Source of the DNA: Brachypodium distachyon
Taxonomy: Eukaryota > Streptophyta > Magnoliopsida > Poales > Poaceae
DNA: 64,000 bases
Reading direction: 5' to 3'
NCBI RefSeq assembly: GCF_000005505.3
Contig: NC_016131.3
Coordinates: 65,062,355-65,126,354 of the forward strand
Shown here in pieces: positions 1 through 12,377 of this stretch. Both the position numbers and the translations under genes were made by a program. Position 1 is the first letter of the stretch. Every line of letters begins with the position of its first letter. A model generated the notes under the pieces. It had not been told where the DNA came from. It saw nothing but the letters and a program-made list of their open reading frames with translations, and searched no databases.

Positions 1-1843
1 CGTCAGATATTATTTATTCTAGTATCTGGAACACGAAATAGATAGAGTGGATAAAAAAAATGGAACTATGATTCATACCCACTATTCAGACCTCGCAACC
101 AGACTGAAAAAATTGAAGTAGTTCTTAATAAAAAAAAAGAAATTTTCTTCCTTCCAATTTTGTTTGCCCAAAAGACAACTTTATTTTCTCTCCATTTTGT
201 CGAGTCATTACTCAGATTCCATAAATGATTATCAAGTGGTTCTTATTCGAAGAACCCTTGCCTTTTGTTTAGCTTGAGACTCAATCATCGTGGCTCTAGT
301 ATGAATCTAAGGTTTAAATTGAACTGATTCATAGGATCGCAACAAGATAATTTCTATCAAAAAACTACTAGAATTTTGGCTTTCTTTATTTACTAGTAAT
401 AAAGAGTAAATCCGGATTACACACAAAAAATAAATCAAAAATAGGGAAGAGAAAAGTCAAGAGGCCTCTAATGACCAATATAAGGGAAAGGAAGAAAGAC
501 AGATGAGCCAACTTGAGATTTTTTGGCATTAGCATTACAAAGAGGATATTCCGGATTTTTCTTATGAAAGCGCGCGGAGGGAGGTCCCAGCGGCAAGCTT
601 TCACGTCTTCTCTACGTAAACAGCCATGTTTTGAATAAAAAATGATAAATAAATTCTTAAAATCGGAAATCATAAATAATCCCATAAATTTCAAACAAAC
701 ACATCTTTCTGAAACAATTCGAAATAAATAATGACACCTAGTAGTATTAATCATCCCAAGTTATATCAACTCTTCACAATCCTAACATCACATAATAATG
801 ATATTTATAATTCATTACGGAATATACTATAAGTACAATACTCAAAATCCTTGCAAAGTGATTCAAGAAAACATGATATCTTTTTATCAGACAAAGGGAA
901 CAAGCAGAAAATGAAAAGTTATGGTGATCTGTCAATCTTCGACACGTTTTCAACTTTTCATGCCGTCTTGATTCAGCCTTGACTTCAAACGAACAACGTC
1001 TTCATACACCTTGCATGCATCGAAAGTCACCAGCCTGATTTCCATGAATGACGAAACGATCAGAAAACAAGTTCTAATATAATGAGAAGACTCATAACTG
1101 CTTCAGAACCTAAACATGATACAAGTTTCTCCATTGTGGCAAGCTTCCATGAAACTTTGTCCAGGACAAATACAACCAGCTCTAATCTGAACCAGGACAA
1201 GGTTACCTAAAGATGCGAAGTTGCTCATTCGAGCACTAATACACTAGCATATAATGATTCAACATCTCATGATCAGTTTCATTTCAAAAACCCTGCATGA
1301 TCATCACTGACTCCAGACGACTGCTAAGCAAAAATCAGGATACATGGCTAAGTTGATAAACTGATACTGTAGCTTCTAAAAAAATCTGACTCGCACTTTG
1401 GTGTAGGTAGCAATTAAAAAACATCTGAGAGAAAGGCATGCCGGTATGACACTATCTTAATAACTTTAGAAGCTTGTATTCGGCTAAGTATGGCATGGCA
1501 TCAGATTGACCATAAACTGCAGCTTGATTTCACAAAACAAAAGCTGACCATAGATAGCAGAACAAGTAATCTAACTTCTAGTAAAAATGGAAAAACAAAA
1601 AATCAGCATGAGGAATGCAGGTACATCAAAATTTCCAAAAGCAGCACATGCCAAATATGCAGCTGCTATTACTGCAATGAAGTGCTGAACTTTCATGTCT
1701 AGATGTCCATAACATTTCGTGGTCATCATAAATTTCATAATTATCTCCTTCGTAGAATCCATCCTCTAATATATGCAACAACCTAATTACCGTGAAAATA
1801 ATAGTAACATGATTCAAAACAGTGCCAGTCTTGAAATATATGT
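1..1843. other. A+T-rich gene-free stretch
   Basis: I see no coding region I can support here. The first ~760 bases are very A+T-rich with homopolymer runs and a 122-codon minus-strand frame (386-754) that resembles no family I know. The rest is unremarkable A+T-rich DNA. The composition of the first part is reminiscent of plastid spacer DNA, but I could not match it to a specific plastid locus. Confidence 0.5.
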
Positions 1844-2062
1844 AGTTCCAAAGTACATCTGATGCACAGATCAACATGCCATCGATCAAACAAATAGAGG
1901 AAACCTAGCAATGGTTGCGAAATAGCTGCAAAAATTAGTAGTAGTAGTATGTTCAAAATATATCTAAATAAGTTCCAAAGTACATCTGATGCACAGATCA
2001 ACATGCCATCGATCAAACAAATAGAGGAAACCTAGCAATGGTTGCAAAATAGCTGCAAAAAT
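1844..2062. repeat. Tandem duplication, ~92 bp at 127-bp spacing
   Basis: A block starting AGTTCCAAAGTACATC lies at 1844-1935 and again at 1971-2062. The two copies differ at about one base (GTTGCGAAAT versus GTTGCAAAAT). A further partial match (GTTCCAAAGTAC) occurs near 2146. The copies are separated by 35 bases of unrelated sequence. The near-identity suggests a recent local duplication. Short open frames across it share residues only because of the repeat and are not genes. Confidence 0.85.
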
Positions 2063-3182
2063 ATTCAGGCACCTATAGTGGTAGCGGTCAATAAGAGCTA
2101 GCCCTGTTGCTAGAACAGGAACAACCAGTGGATTTGGGTGTGTATGTTCCAAAGTACTTTTTCGGATGTAGGCAGATTTAGAAATCCATGCTGGAAGACA
2201 CAACATTTAGCTCTACGCTGCCCAACCTGTGTAAATTAATAAAGGTTCAATTCAAAGTAACTATTTTGTGGCAAATAAGCAACATGCTTAATTCTTAATC
2301 TTTCCTTGCAAAGTATTGTCATCATATATGTTTCAAACAAAGAGAATTTATCTTAAAATCTTCCAAGTAACCAATAGGGAGGAAAATAAATATACACTAC
2401 AATTCAGCTTGGTGGTATAACTTTATCTTATCTCTACTAAACCTGGTATATTGATAAATTGATATTGCAGCTTCTCTCTACAAGCAAAATATTTGCTTCC
2501 AGGTCTTTCACAAAGAATGTACTAGCTACTTACTACAGCAATAATTAGTTGCCGAGTAGCATATAACCATTAGTAGTGTTTTGCTATTATCCGGTAAAAA
2601 ATAAAATCAGTACCTCACTTTCTTCAGCTCAAACCCCAAATCACCCTCCAGCAGTGTTAAAAAGTACAATTACCTCTATACCAAATATATTAGTCTCTTG
2701 GTGGAGAAAATACAAACAACGCATAATCTTCATCAACTGTAATATTAATCTTCGACCAAGAATCTGCATTGCAATACAGAAATTTAGTATTATGAAGATT
2801 GAAACAAGAAATAAGTGAAGACCAATTTTTTTAAACTGTAATCTTTACACAAGATGACAAAACAAATAAATCTATCCATCAATTTTAACTGCAGACCCTA
2901 AACACCGCCTCTTCAAGTATTATTTAAAAAAATTAGCACCAAATGAGCCCTTAGTGTTGTTATATCTCTTAAATTTATGTACTGTAGTTTTGATACTCTA
3001 TCTGACAGGAAGGATAAGTTGTTCTGCTAATTAGATGATTGAGATAGGTTTTTTAGTTGGTCTTATAGGGTTTTGAATATTCCCAGGTTCCTTATCCTTT
3101 TAAATTTTGTGGTATGCTCAGCTGCCACTGAATTTTTAGGTGCTCCTGTGGTTTTTTAGTAGTATATGAATTATTCTGACTA
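2063..3182. other. Gene-free stretch
   Basis: A+T-rich DNA without a supportable gene. The only structure noted is the third partial copy of the upstream tandem repeat near 2146. Confidence 0.5.
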
Positions 3183-4511
3183 TGAAGGGGCGCGTAGAGA
3201 TAAACAAAAACTTTTCCTACGCGAACTCCCAAGATCTAGCCGAGGTAGAAGGCCACGAGGATTACCACTAGACGCGCAGTTGCGGATTATTGATGCGGCG
3301 CCTTGATGCAGTGCAGTCCCTCGATCCGATCCAGCCGATCCAATCCCGCGATCGTCGAAGTGCTGAACGTACAGCACCTCTGCCGGTATCCACACGTGCG
3401 AGGAGGAGCTCCGGCGGCGGACTGCTAGATCCGGTGCGACGGTTGAACTGAATCGGGCTAGGGTTCTCAACGCATGAGAGTGGAAAAAACCGTTCCCTTT
3501 AGGCATCCCACGCCCCTGCTTATATATCGAGTGGAAGTGGGCTCCAAGCCTTGTGGCCCATCCACCCTGCGAGTCCAACTCGCATTGTCAGCCCAATTCC
3601 AGTTCGGGTCCAACCCGACCAAATACTTGCTCCCGCTCTTAAGTGTGTGACCCCACAGGCTCATGGCGACTTGGACACGATTGGAGTCCGACTCACAATC
3701 GATCAATCGGTAGCGGCTCCTAGCAGAACGTGCCGACTCCCAAGTACCATCGAGTCATGACGACGTACCTTCCAATGTGACATACGTCTTAGTCCCTTTT
3801 TGCCTCACGATATACCTTGTCGAACTATAGGCGATTAATCGTCATCCCTTTAATAGTTCAACTCTCTTCTCGATCTGTGATATACGATTCATCCGACTAA
3901 CTCTTAGTCGATCAACCCGGTTAACAATTAACCAAGTCGCGCATGGCCATGCTTCCCGAATCATATCACTCGAGAGGGCCCAGAGAATATCTCTCCAGTC
4001 GGAGGGGCAAAATCCCATCTTGGTTATCCACATCACACAGCTTGATTCTCAGTCAACCCGAACTCTGCCTTTATAACTGCTCTGTTACGGAACAACGTTT
4101 GACAGAACCTAAGTTGGTGATCCACAACTCGGATTGTGCGATAACCTCAGGTCTAAGGATTACATTGATTGAGACATGCAAATGACGACCTACTCGTTGC
4201 ATCTCAATATGGGTCAGTCCGACTCGCTAAACTCTTTAGCCGAGTCCGTGTAAGCTGGAATGACATCACCATGCCCATGACAAGTGGAACCGAGTCATCA
4301 GCCAACTTTCACATTAGTCTAGGTTATGTGTCCAGCACAACCTCAATGACTAAGGACAATTTAGTATGAACAACATGAATACATAGTTCCACAATCAAAT
4401 CACATATTCAATGATACATATCAGATGTTCAAACAAGGACAACTCAATAATATTTATGAATACATTGGGAATTACATCATACATGATTGCCTCTAGGGCA
4501 TATTCCCAACA
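3183..4511 (-). repeat. Ty1-copia-type LTR, probably a solo LTR
   Basis: On the minus strand the block begins TGTTGGGAATATGCCCTAG (ending at 4511), a start I recognise from grass Ty1-copia LTRs, and it runs to ...CCCCTTCA at 3183. The 5'-TG...CA-3' ends bound about 1.33 kb. A TATA-like box (GATATATAAG) sits near 3519-3529 on the minus strand, as expected for an LTR promoter. No gag or pol reading frames flank it, so it is probably a solo LTR. The flanking pentamers (GACTA left, GAGAT right) do not match as a target-site duplication, so one boundary may be misplaced or the element rearranged. Confidence 0.72.
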
Positions 4512-6601
4512 GAGATGTGCTGAGCTCTCATAGGGGGGAGGAGATGATCACTGTCCTTTTGTTCTCGAAAGGATGGTATAAAACCACTTCTTCTTTTCCT
4601 GTTCGTTAGCTCGTTATCTTTGGCATGTATTGCAGTGTTGTTTTGGTCTCCGGTATAATACTTGTTTGATTCAAAGAGCTGTTTGATGAGTACTCCCTGT
4701 TTGATGATTTTTTGTACCAAAATATAATAAAGTTAGCGATGTGTTACCCTATGACATGTGGGTCCCGCTGATTACTAAATATTCGAAATGAAAATATATC
4801 CAGATAAAATGCCTGTGAGGGTTATTTAGTCCACGGAGGTGGGTGGTTACCGACCAAGTTCTCAAAGTGGATCTCCAAGCAGCCAACACAAAAGAAGAAG
4901 TGTTCCCGTTCCACGAAAAATGTGGCCAAGCAACCAATCCAAGTGAAATATCTCCAGAAATCAATCGCTCAAGCGATCCAATCAAGCAATGTTCAAAGCC
5001 TCCAAAAGCACAAGCAATGTCAAAAAGAAAAGAAAAAAGTCACCGTAAAGTTCATGAAGAAAGTCCGTAGCCTCAAGCATCAAGGTCCACTGAAAAGAAG
5101 GCAGGAGGTAGCTATCCACCACCCCTCAATACAGGCATGGAAAATAGTCGAAAGCCATATACCCAAAAACATACCTATCAGCTATATGTCCTAAGTCCCT
5201 CGACTCAGAGGGACAGAGGTGTGATACCAATGGTGAACTCTTACAAAAGTGACAACTTGATGAGGATGACCATACTTTTGAAAAAGTCCCAATTAGACAC
5301 GGTGTCTTTTTCACGTAAACACAATGGAAGTGAGATTATGAGTCTAATCACCGCGGTTATCTCTTGCTTCGGTCGACTTCATCTACATGTGGTGGAATCC
5401 ATGTAACCCATTTTCTCTACCATGTTACTTGTGCCCCGACAAATTGATCGCGAGCACGATGTACTAATACTAAATGGCCGTGAGGTCAATGGCGGTATGA
5501 CACGACATCCCTTCACGCCCCAAAGGCGATATATGAAGTCCCATTACTACTTGGTGACAATAATCTTGCAAAACAAAATCAACTCCAGTTAATATGGACA
5601 CTAGGGGCAAGAGTACACATTATGAAAATGTGATTTTTTTTTCAGGTCGCTATAAGAAGTGACGAGACAGTTCACTAAGATGTACAGGCACACAAATACT
5701 TGGCGTGAATTATACAATTACACATTGTCAAAATGTCATATTCTAAGAGAGTCTCTCTCGAAGACTAATTAAAGCCGTACACTTCTCAGGGCTAGTCAAA
5801 ATACTGAGTGATATACGCGTGCTCTGAACACATGATCAAATCTCAGAGATTTTTCCCATCTCCTCCCGCATGGGCACTCTCTGTACATGCGCAGCTAAAA
5901 GAAAAAAAAATAGTTTCGTATACCCAAAGCTCCTGACCGAGCTTCCAGCACGAGCGCTGTGCTCCTGTGCCCATCGCCAAGATTACAAAGGGCCAGGGCT
6001 TTGGTACAAATCCACTCAATGGATTACCAAGCTTTTGAGTTTTGTACATCAGTACATGCTTGTCAATAAGCCGGGAAACACGAACTGGTATGCATTCAAC
6101 AATGCATCTTCTCACACATGCAGATGCTAAAATCTCCTTCGTATCATGAGATCAATATATGCTGAAGGGGCCTGAGCATGATGTGCTCCCAAATTCAGCT
6201 GATGTAAAAAATAACAGAGCAGGAGCCTGTACGCATGCACATCCTTGCATATACAGCCTCTCACAAAAATATACAAGCTGACGTTGCCAGCTCAAACGTG
6301 GATTCAGGCTGCCAGCAGTCAGCACATGACTATAAATCACCGCGGGTCGCCGTTACGGACGGCAGTGACAGACAATATATGACAGGAATTGAAATAGCAT
6401 TCCATTATTTAATAGCAGATGGATCTACTGATGACCGCATATATGGTCTAAAAATAGCAGTCATAAAGATTCTTGACAGAAATTATAAAATTTCCTAACT
6501 TCCTAAACAGAAGCAAAGATCAACTGATGTCTGATGATAAAAAGAATATGCTAATGTTCAAGCATAGCTAAAAAGAAGAAGCTGCTGGTGCAGTACTCAG
6601 A
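4512..6601. other. Gene-free accessory DNA
   Basis: No gene recognised. It contains the first copy of a 74-bp exact repeat (4726-4799), then a Lys/Gln-rich stretch of overlapping short frames (4840-5200) with no family resemblance. It ends downstream of the minus-strand PMD gene, where that gene's 3' flank would lie. Confidence 0.5.
4726..4799 (+). repeat. 74-bp exact direct repeat, copy 1
   Basis: This block (starting AATAAAGTTAGCGATG, ending GAAAATATAT) is repeated base for base and in the same orientation at 11723-11796. Sequence on either side is unrelated. The pair brackets the PMD locus. Confidence 0.9.
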
Positions 6602-9600
6602 TCACTCCTCGCATGAAGAAGACTGCATGTAAGCCAACAAAGAACGCACAGGCTTGGGTTGAGATGACTTCGAATTCTCCCCGGCATACTCTATATGCTT
6701 CTCCGCCTCAGCTTTGGCAAGCTCGCCACGATCAGCCGTCTTCTTCACATTGATAGAAAGGTTGTAACAATCTTGCCGAGTAATCCCGCTGTCTTTGAAG
6801 AAAGCTTCAAGTTCAGTTTCTTGGGTTTGTGTCTCCACGAGCTTTTCTTCGGCTAGCTTCAAGGACGCTCTCAAATCAGCAATCTTCTTCTCTTGCTGTT
6901 TTCTGGTAGTAGCGAGAGCATCACGCTTCTTCTGGGCGATAGCCTCGCTGGCGTCAAATTGTGATAAAATGCTCCGGATGGCTTCTTGAATAGCAGCAGC
7001 CTCCTTCAAAGTTTCCTCAACTCGTCCTTTATAAGCAGATACACCATCAATATCAGGAGAAGGAAGTGTAGCATCAGTACCTACAAGAAGTGCTCTCAAC
7101 TCTTTGAGAGCTTCTGCCATCTTCTCCATCCCTTCAATAATATGTGTGGAGAATAATTTTTCCCACCGTGTAAGCACCTTCTCTACCATCTCAGCAAGAA
7201 CAGCCTTGTCAAGCTCCTCGGCATTGGCCAATTTTTGGAAGAGCTCCAGGTCTTGCTTAACATATAAAAAGAAGTCCTGTCCCGACAAGTTGGTAACATC
7301 CGAAGCTCTCAGGATGACGCGGGGCATCCCCTCGTACTTGTCAGGGACATGATCAAAGGACGGTACATTATCAAAATCATCATCGACAGCCTTCTCGAAG
7401 GTGTCGACACGAAGCTTAATCTCAGAGCTCAATTTATCCATCGATTCCTTGTTTGCAGTAGGGTCCCAAGCATTGACCACTGCATATGAGTACAATGTTC
7501 AGCGTACTCGTAAAAAAAACCGAGGAAAGACTTAAGACACTCACGTTTGGATTTGGTCGTGCGAGTTCCCTTAGTCGAATTTCCCTCTATGCCATCATGG
7601 GCATCACTTTTCCGCTTACTCGCACTCGCCTTGGGTTCTGCAGATTTCTTAGCAGTACGTGCCTCTTCTACTTCGTCTTGTGCAGTAAGATCTTTACATG
7701 ATTCTTCACCCGCTGCATCGTCAGGGGCATCGATCTCTGTCTCATCCTCAAGATCGACTAGCGGTGTGCCCTTTGCAGCATGCTGAGCTATGTTGGAAGT
7801 AGCTAAAAAAAAGAATGAGATGGGTTAGCAATATAGTAAGTTTGCTGGTTAAAGCATATGCATATAAAAAAATTTGTACCTATTGGCAATGCATCATTGC
7901 TTTTCCCCTCACTGTTGGGAGGTGCTACTCCAGCACAAAATATATTTGCATCCTTAAAAAAACCAAGATATGCTTTGCACCATGACATATATATCCACTT
8001 GAGCAAGCAGGGGCTCGACTACGGACCTGGGCCTCAAAGGTGTGTCCGTCTGGTAACCAATATGCAAGAAGACGACGACGTAATATTTCCGTCGTCTCAT
8101 CCATATTACCTTCCAAATGATCAGCACGAAGAAGGCCATCCATGTCCATATCTGGCACAACTTGGTCACAATTAAACATCCGTGCAAATCGATGGGGGTA
8201 GTACCCTTGATTGTTGTGGATTTGGCATCGTCGATGTGACACGCCACCCACACTGCTGTTCACAAGTAAATCAATTTCAGAAATTCTGAGTTGTCTTTTA
8301 TTTTCAGGTGCATGCCGCTGATCAGCTATATGATGCGCTGCATCTTTAGGGAAGCGAATCCGCATCCTTCCTAAAAAATCCAAGTGTACCAAAGAGTGTT
8401 GCTGCACATCCACGTCCAGAAAGAGACGATGTACCCGCTCCAAATTGATATCAATTTCTGATGCCGTCCAAATGTCAGCTATGAACGGTGGAAATTTGTG
8501 ACCGAATTAAAAGCGGTTGGTTCAGCTGGCATAGCTCTCCAGTAACATGAGAACCACCCTATGATAAAGTGGATGGGTAAAGATAACCGCATCTGCTACT
8601 TGATCTTGTACCTCTGCGTACAGCCTCTTGAATGGCGTCCAAGCTCTCATATAAATAAGCCATGCTAGCTACACCAATGGCTCTCCTCACGCCTCTGGCA
8701 ATGCTTGCAGCTGCCATAAAAACCTCCGGGCGTATGATAGTTCCCATGCTAACCAGAACACAATATGAGCACAACCATGCTGCAATGAAAGCCGCACAAA
8801 GTTCTGTTCTTGAGTAGCGCTATTAAATCTCATTACTTGGTTTGAAAAATATACACCAAGTGGCATTACCTTGCTGCTGCTGTTAGGCATGCGAAAATTC
8901 AAACGCTCAGGTAGTGGGTCCTCGAGATCTGCATAAAAGCTTGATGGTAAAGGTATCTTGGGACTGTTCTCTACTGTAGCAGCATCATACAAAAAGTAAT
9001 CAGTCCATTCACCAAGGAAACAAGTCCGTCCCCTTCTGTATTGCTCTCAAGCTTATTCTTCCGTATGGCCGCACATGCTGAAAATAAAAGAGCAGACAAT
9101 TCGTCTGTGAAGCATGACTCAGGGACATACTCATCATAAGCGCGTCCTGAGATCGGGATCCCCATCGAGTCCTGCAACGCCAAAAGGGGGAAACTATAGT
9201 GTGGCCCTCCGAATTCTAGAATGTAATGAATGTCTGGATCAATGGCCAGATCAGTGGGATCTCATACAAAGATCCCAATACTCCACGAAGAACTCCAGCA
9301 CGTTCCAAGATGCCACGATCATGCTTGGAGACCAACAAGGCACGTGCCCAAATGAGTAATTTTTCTGGATAAACTACCTCAGCCTTGAGTTGAGGATCTC
9401 CAGTACTCAACCACATCTAGGTGTGGTGCATCATCGTCGTCAATTGGAACCCCTTTGAGTGTTGTTTCCAGAATGACAAGCGTGGTTGAATCCTTGCTCA
9501 TATCGAGTTCACCTTCCAGGTGGTCTAAGGTTGCGGTGCGCCGTCGGGCAGACCGTGTGAGTGTCATGATCGGAGTGGCGACTAAGCAAGTTGATTCCGT

Positions 9601-10354
9601 AGGAGGATCGGCTGTTATGTGCACCCCGAGGTTTCTCTCCAAGCCCATGTGTGCGAATGCCGCTGATATGGCTTCCTCTACGGCTTCCACATGACGCTTG
9701 ATTCATTGGAGGTTGGTTTTATAGGCCCAACCGAAACATTAGCGTGGCTCAAACTCTCGCCGCCAAATAGGCGACTCATCATCATTGGATTCCTCATCCT
9801 CTCTTGGAGTCTCCAAGCTGACAGGAGGCAAATTTTTAGCTCCAATATGACCCTGCAAGAAACACACAACAAACATACGTGAGTTTTTTTTTTTAAATGC
9901 CACGTTTGGAGTGAATTCACGTGATGAATAATGAGGATGTGCTATATATTCTCCAAAAATATATATCATTGATGCAAGCTATCTAAATTGGGTCATGGTA
10001 TTTATTACTTGACATGTCAGCATGTTACCTGAGATTTATTCATGCTACTGGCATTTGGTTGTCCACCTCCTGATTCCTCAAAAGTATCTCGGTCAGTGTG
10101 ACCGGAAGAATTATTGTCGCGGCCTCGACGGCCATAGCGACCAGCCTTATTCCGATGAGCTTGCCCACGGAATCGATTGTTACGACCACGTCCGCGCTGC
10201 GCGCTTGCGATTGGCCAGCTCTGATCATTATTTCTATGATCGGGTGAGAAGTCGTGGTCTTGCTGATGGTAGTCACCGTGACACGAGGCGGGACAGCATC
10301 TCTCGACTGGTTAAATCCCCCTCTGTAACGAGATCCATGATAGGAGCCCGACAT
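6602..10354 (-). pseudogene. Plant-mobile-domain (PMD) protein gene, decayed, coiled-coil C-terminus
   Basis: Reading from 10354 down, an N-terminal Arg/Gly/Asn-rich region (RGRGRNNRFRG) spans about 10354-10040. A short acidic exon (NLPPVSLETPREDEESND) lies near 9850-9740. The plant mobile domain lies around 9690-8560, with typical segments such as YPEKLLIWARALL, ALQDSMGIPISGRAYDEYVP and MAYLYESLDAIQEAVRRG. A long open C-terminal exon (7495-6602, up to 297 codons) is rich in heptad-like Lys/Glu/Ala and ends in SSSCEE. PMD proteins are plant-specific, of poorly known function, and often carried by transposable elements. The N-terminal part continues in a different frame after VPPR (near 10255), and the 9690-9379 frame is out of register with the next segment, so at least one and probably two frameshifts are present. 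Exon limits are not firmly set. It could instead be a multi-exon gene with unusual splicing. Confidence 0.6.
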
Positions 10355-10817
10355 CGCTGAGCTTCCTAAAAAAATGTAGCACATTAACCGTGTGAAAAGG
10401 TTATAAGAGCAAGTAAAAAAATTTGCAAGCTCTGTTCCAACGAGCAGAGCAATGAATTAATTAAGAAAGGAGCATGCTCTAGTGACCTAGCTGGATGCAT
10501 GCGTATATGCTCAATCTCTGCCTGGTTCTAGCGATGCGTGCTAAACATGGATGCTAATTAATCAATCTGCTTTCGCTTTGACGTCTGTGCAAGACTACAA
10601 GTTGCATGAGCATGGCCGTACCACACGATGACACGAGGACTGCTAGACAATAACGTCCCTCTATTTGGCCCTCCTGTGCCAACGTTTTTTCTTAAACTGG
10701 GCTACAAATATACCAGGTTTAACTTTCGAGATCGATTCGCTCTTGATGCACCCATACTCAAACGTACTCTATTATCTACACTCCGGACGGTTATATAATC
10801 CTGATGTGCATAATTTT

Positions 10818-11069
10818 GGGAGCAGCGGCACATCCAGTGGGGTACACGTAGAGCTACGAAATCCTTCGATTTTACTGGCTGGCACCATATCTATTAAATG
10901 GTCGCAGTATAATTGATAAACTTACTTTGTAAAGTGGTATGAATTTTTCGCCACATACAAAGTTATGGGAGCAGCGAAGCATGCCAGTGCAGTACATGAG
11001 GGCCTGTGAAACCCTTCAAATCCACTGGCTGGCACCGTGACGATCATACGGTCGCAGTAGAATTGATAA
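10818..11069. repeat. Degenerate ~100-bp direct repeat, two copies and a partial third
   Basis: GGGAGCAGCG...ACTGGCTGGCACC...GGTCGCAGTATAATTGATAA at 10818-10918 recurs with changes at 10967-11069. The piece GTTGGCTGGCACCATA recurs near 11096-11111. The spacing is about 150 bp. It may be a subterminal repeat of a DNA transposon, but I found no matching element ends. Confidence 0.7.
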
Positions 11070-11722
11070 TATTAAAGAAAGTCAGAGCTACTTTTGTTGG
11101 CTGGCACCATAGCAACAAAACGTCTGCAACAAAGTACTTTGAGATAATGACTCTACGGAATGGACATTCTCCATAGTCATAATTCTAGGGGTGCTCCACA
11201 CACATACCCTGCCACCACCAAAGTTATTTTTGTGGTATGGTTTTCGCTACATGTGGCATGGACGCTGCATTCCCCCCATGGCATGGTGTCGCCATCACAT
11301 CAACTATTACCAATGGCATAGGTTGCCACAATTTTACTGGTGGTATGGTTTCGCCGCTATATCTCCACACGATGTTACCCCGTGGCTTGGTTTTATCGAT
11401 CATGACTTCCCTTATGACATGATTCCGCCCCGACATCAAATATCAACTCGCCATTAATGGACTTTTGCGCCCGATCAGAGCTTACGCCAAGTCGAGTTCA
11501 CCCTGCTCCGGGGGTGTATTGCATATTGAAACAAGATTGTCCCTCGTTCGTACGTTGCCGATGGTATACCGGCACCTTCCATCCAAAATCAATTGAAGCA
11601 TGGTCACAGAGTTTTTTTCTCTCTTTGATGATCATAAAAGTGACACTGGGGGCAACATCATCTCCCAATACCTTCACCCTGTCGATGGCATTCTGGCACT
11701 TCCAATTTACGGAGCAATGTGC

Positions 11723-11796
11723 AATAAAGTTAGCGATGTGTTACCCTATGACATGTGGGTCCCGCTGATTACTAAATATTCGAAATGAAAATATAT
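11723..11796 (+). repeat. 74-bp exact direct repeat, copy 2
   Basis: Identical, in the same orientation, to 4726-4799. The flanks are unrelated to those of copy 1. Confidence 0.9.
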
Positions 11797-12059
11797 ATAC
11801 TATATTCGACTCCTTGTGTAGAGTTCATCACGTGGATTCCAGTGAGGCAAACAGATTATAATTTAAATGCCCTGTTTAAAGAAAATGATCTTCACAAGGA
11901 TTGAATCATGAACGTGTATAAAAGAGCTAGCAAAGTTCCCGGCTGCATGCAACCTTTGCATATTTGATGGAAGAAGCCAACGTACTAATGCATATCTTTG
12001 CTTAGCACGGGCCCACGACACATTGAGCAATGACTGGTTGGGTATAGCTTTTGCATGTA

Positions 12060-12377
12060 TCTATTACTGTCTATTAAATTGGAGTTGGTGGTGATGGTAC
12101 GCTCGCGGTCGTCGTAGGTTAACTTCGTTAAAATTACAACCAATATGCCACTGCTCGTTATTTTCTTTTCCTCCAGTTAAAATTACAACCAACATGCCAC
12201 TGCCCGTTATTTTCTTTTCCTCCATTTTTTTCACGATTTTTCCTACTCCATCTTACAACCGACGCCACCACACCCGCATGCCGACCTCGACAGCGCCATG
12301 AGTTGCCTACACAGAAAATAAAAATAAATAGTTTATGATTTTATTGACCCGTAGCAACGCGCGAGCACACCTTCTAG
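12060..12377 (+). mobile_element. Small non-autonomous Helitron-like element
   Basis: The element starts TCTATTACTGTCTATTAAA after an A and ends ...CCCGTAGCAACGCGCGAGC...TTCTAG before a T. This fits Helitron structure: insertion between A and T, 5'-TC, a GC-rich 3' subterminal palindrome (here partly degenerate) and 3'-CTAG. The CCCGTAGCAACGC motif is common at grass Helitron 3' ends. It contains a 49-bp tandem duplication and no coding capacity. Confidence 0.6.
12127..12224. repeat. 49-bp tandem repeat, two copies
   Basis: GTTAAAATTACAACCAA...TTCTTTTCCTCCA at 12127-12175 is followed directly by a second copy at 12176-12224. They differ only by two T-to-C changes. The repeat lies inside the Helitron-like element. 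Confidence 0.9.

Larger units (their letters stand above)
10355..12059. other. Gene-free accessory DNA with short repeats
   Basis: No supportable gene. It contains a degenerate direct repeat of about 100 bp (10818-11069), a His/Tyr/Trp-biased low-complexity frame at 11191-11457 that I regard as non-coding, and the second copy of the 74-bp repeat (11723-11796). Confidence 0.5.

Noticed and set aside
386..754. 122-codon minus-strand frame as a small gene
   Set aside because: No family resemblance, A+T-driven composition, and no promoter or intron context.
10818..11111. Subterminal repeats of a CACTA transposon
   Set aside because: No CACTA termini or 3-bp duplication could be found around them.
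11191..11457. 88-codon His/Trp/Tyr-rich frame
   Set aside because: Low-complexity composition from TGGTATGG/CCACAT words, no family match, surrounded by transposon-like DNA.
4726..11796. 74-bp repeats as LTRs or a target-site duplication
   Set aside because: No TG...CA ends, no primer-binding site, and far too long for a target duplication.
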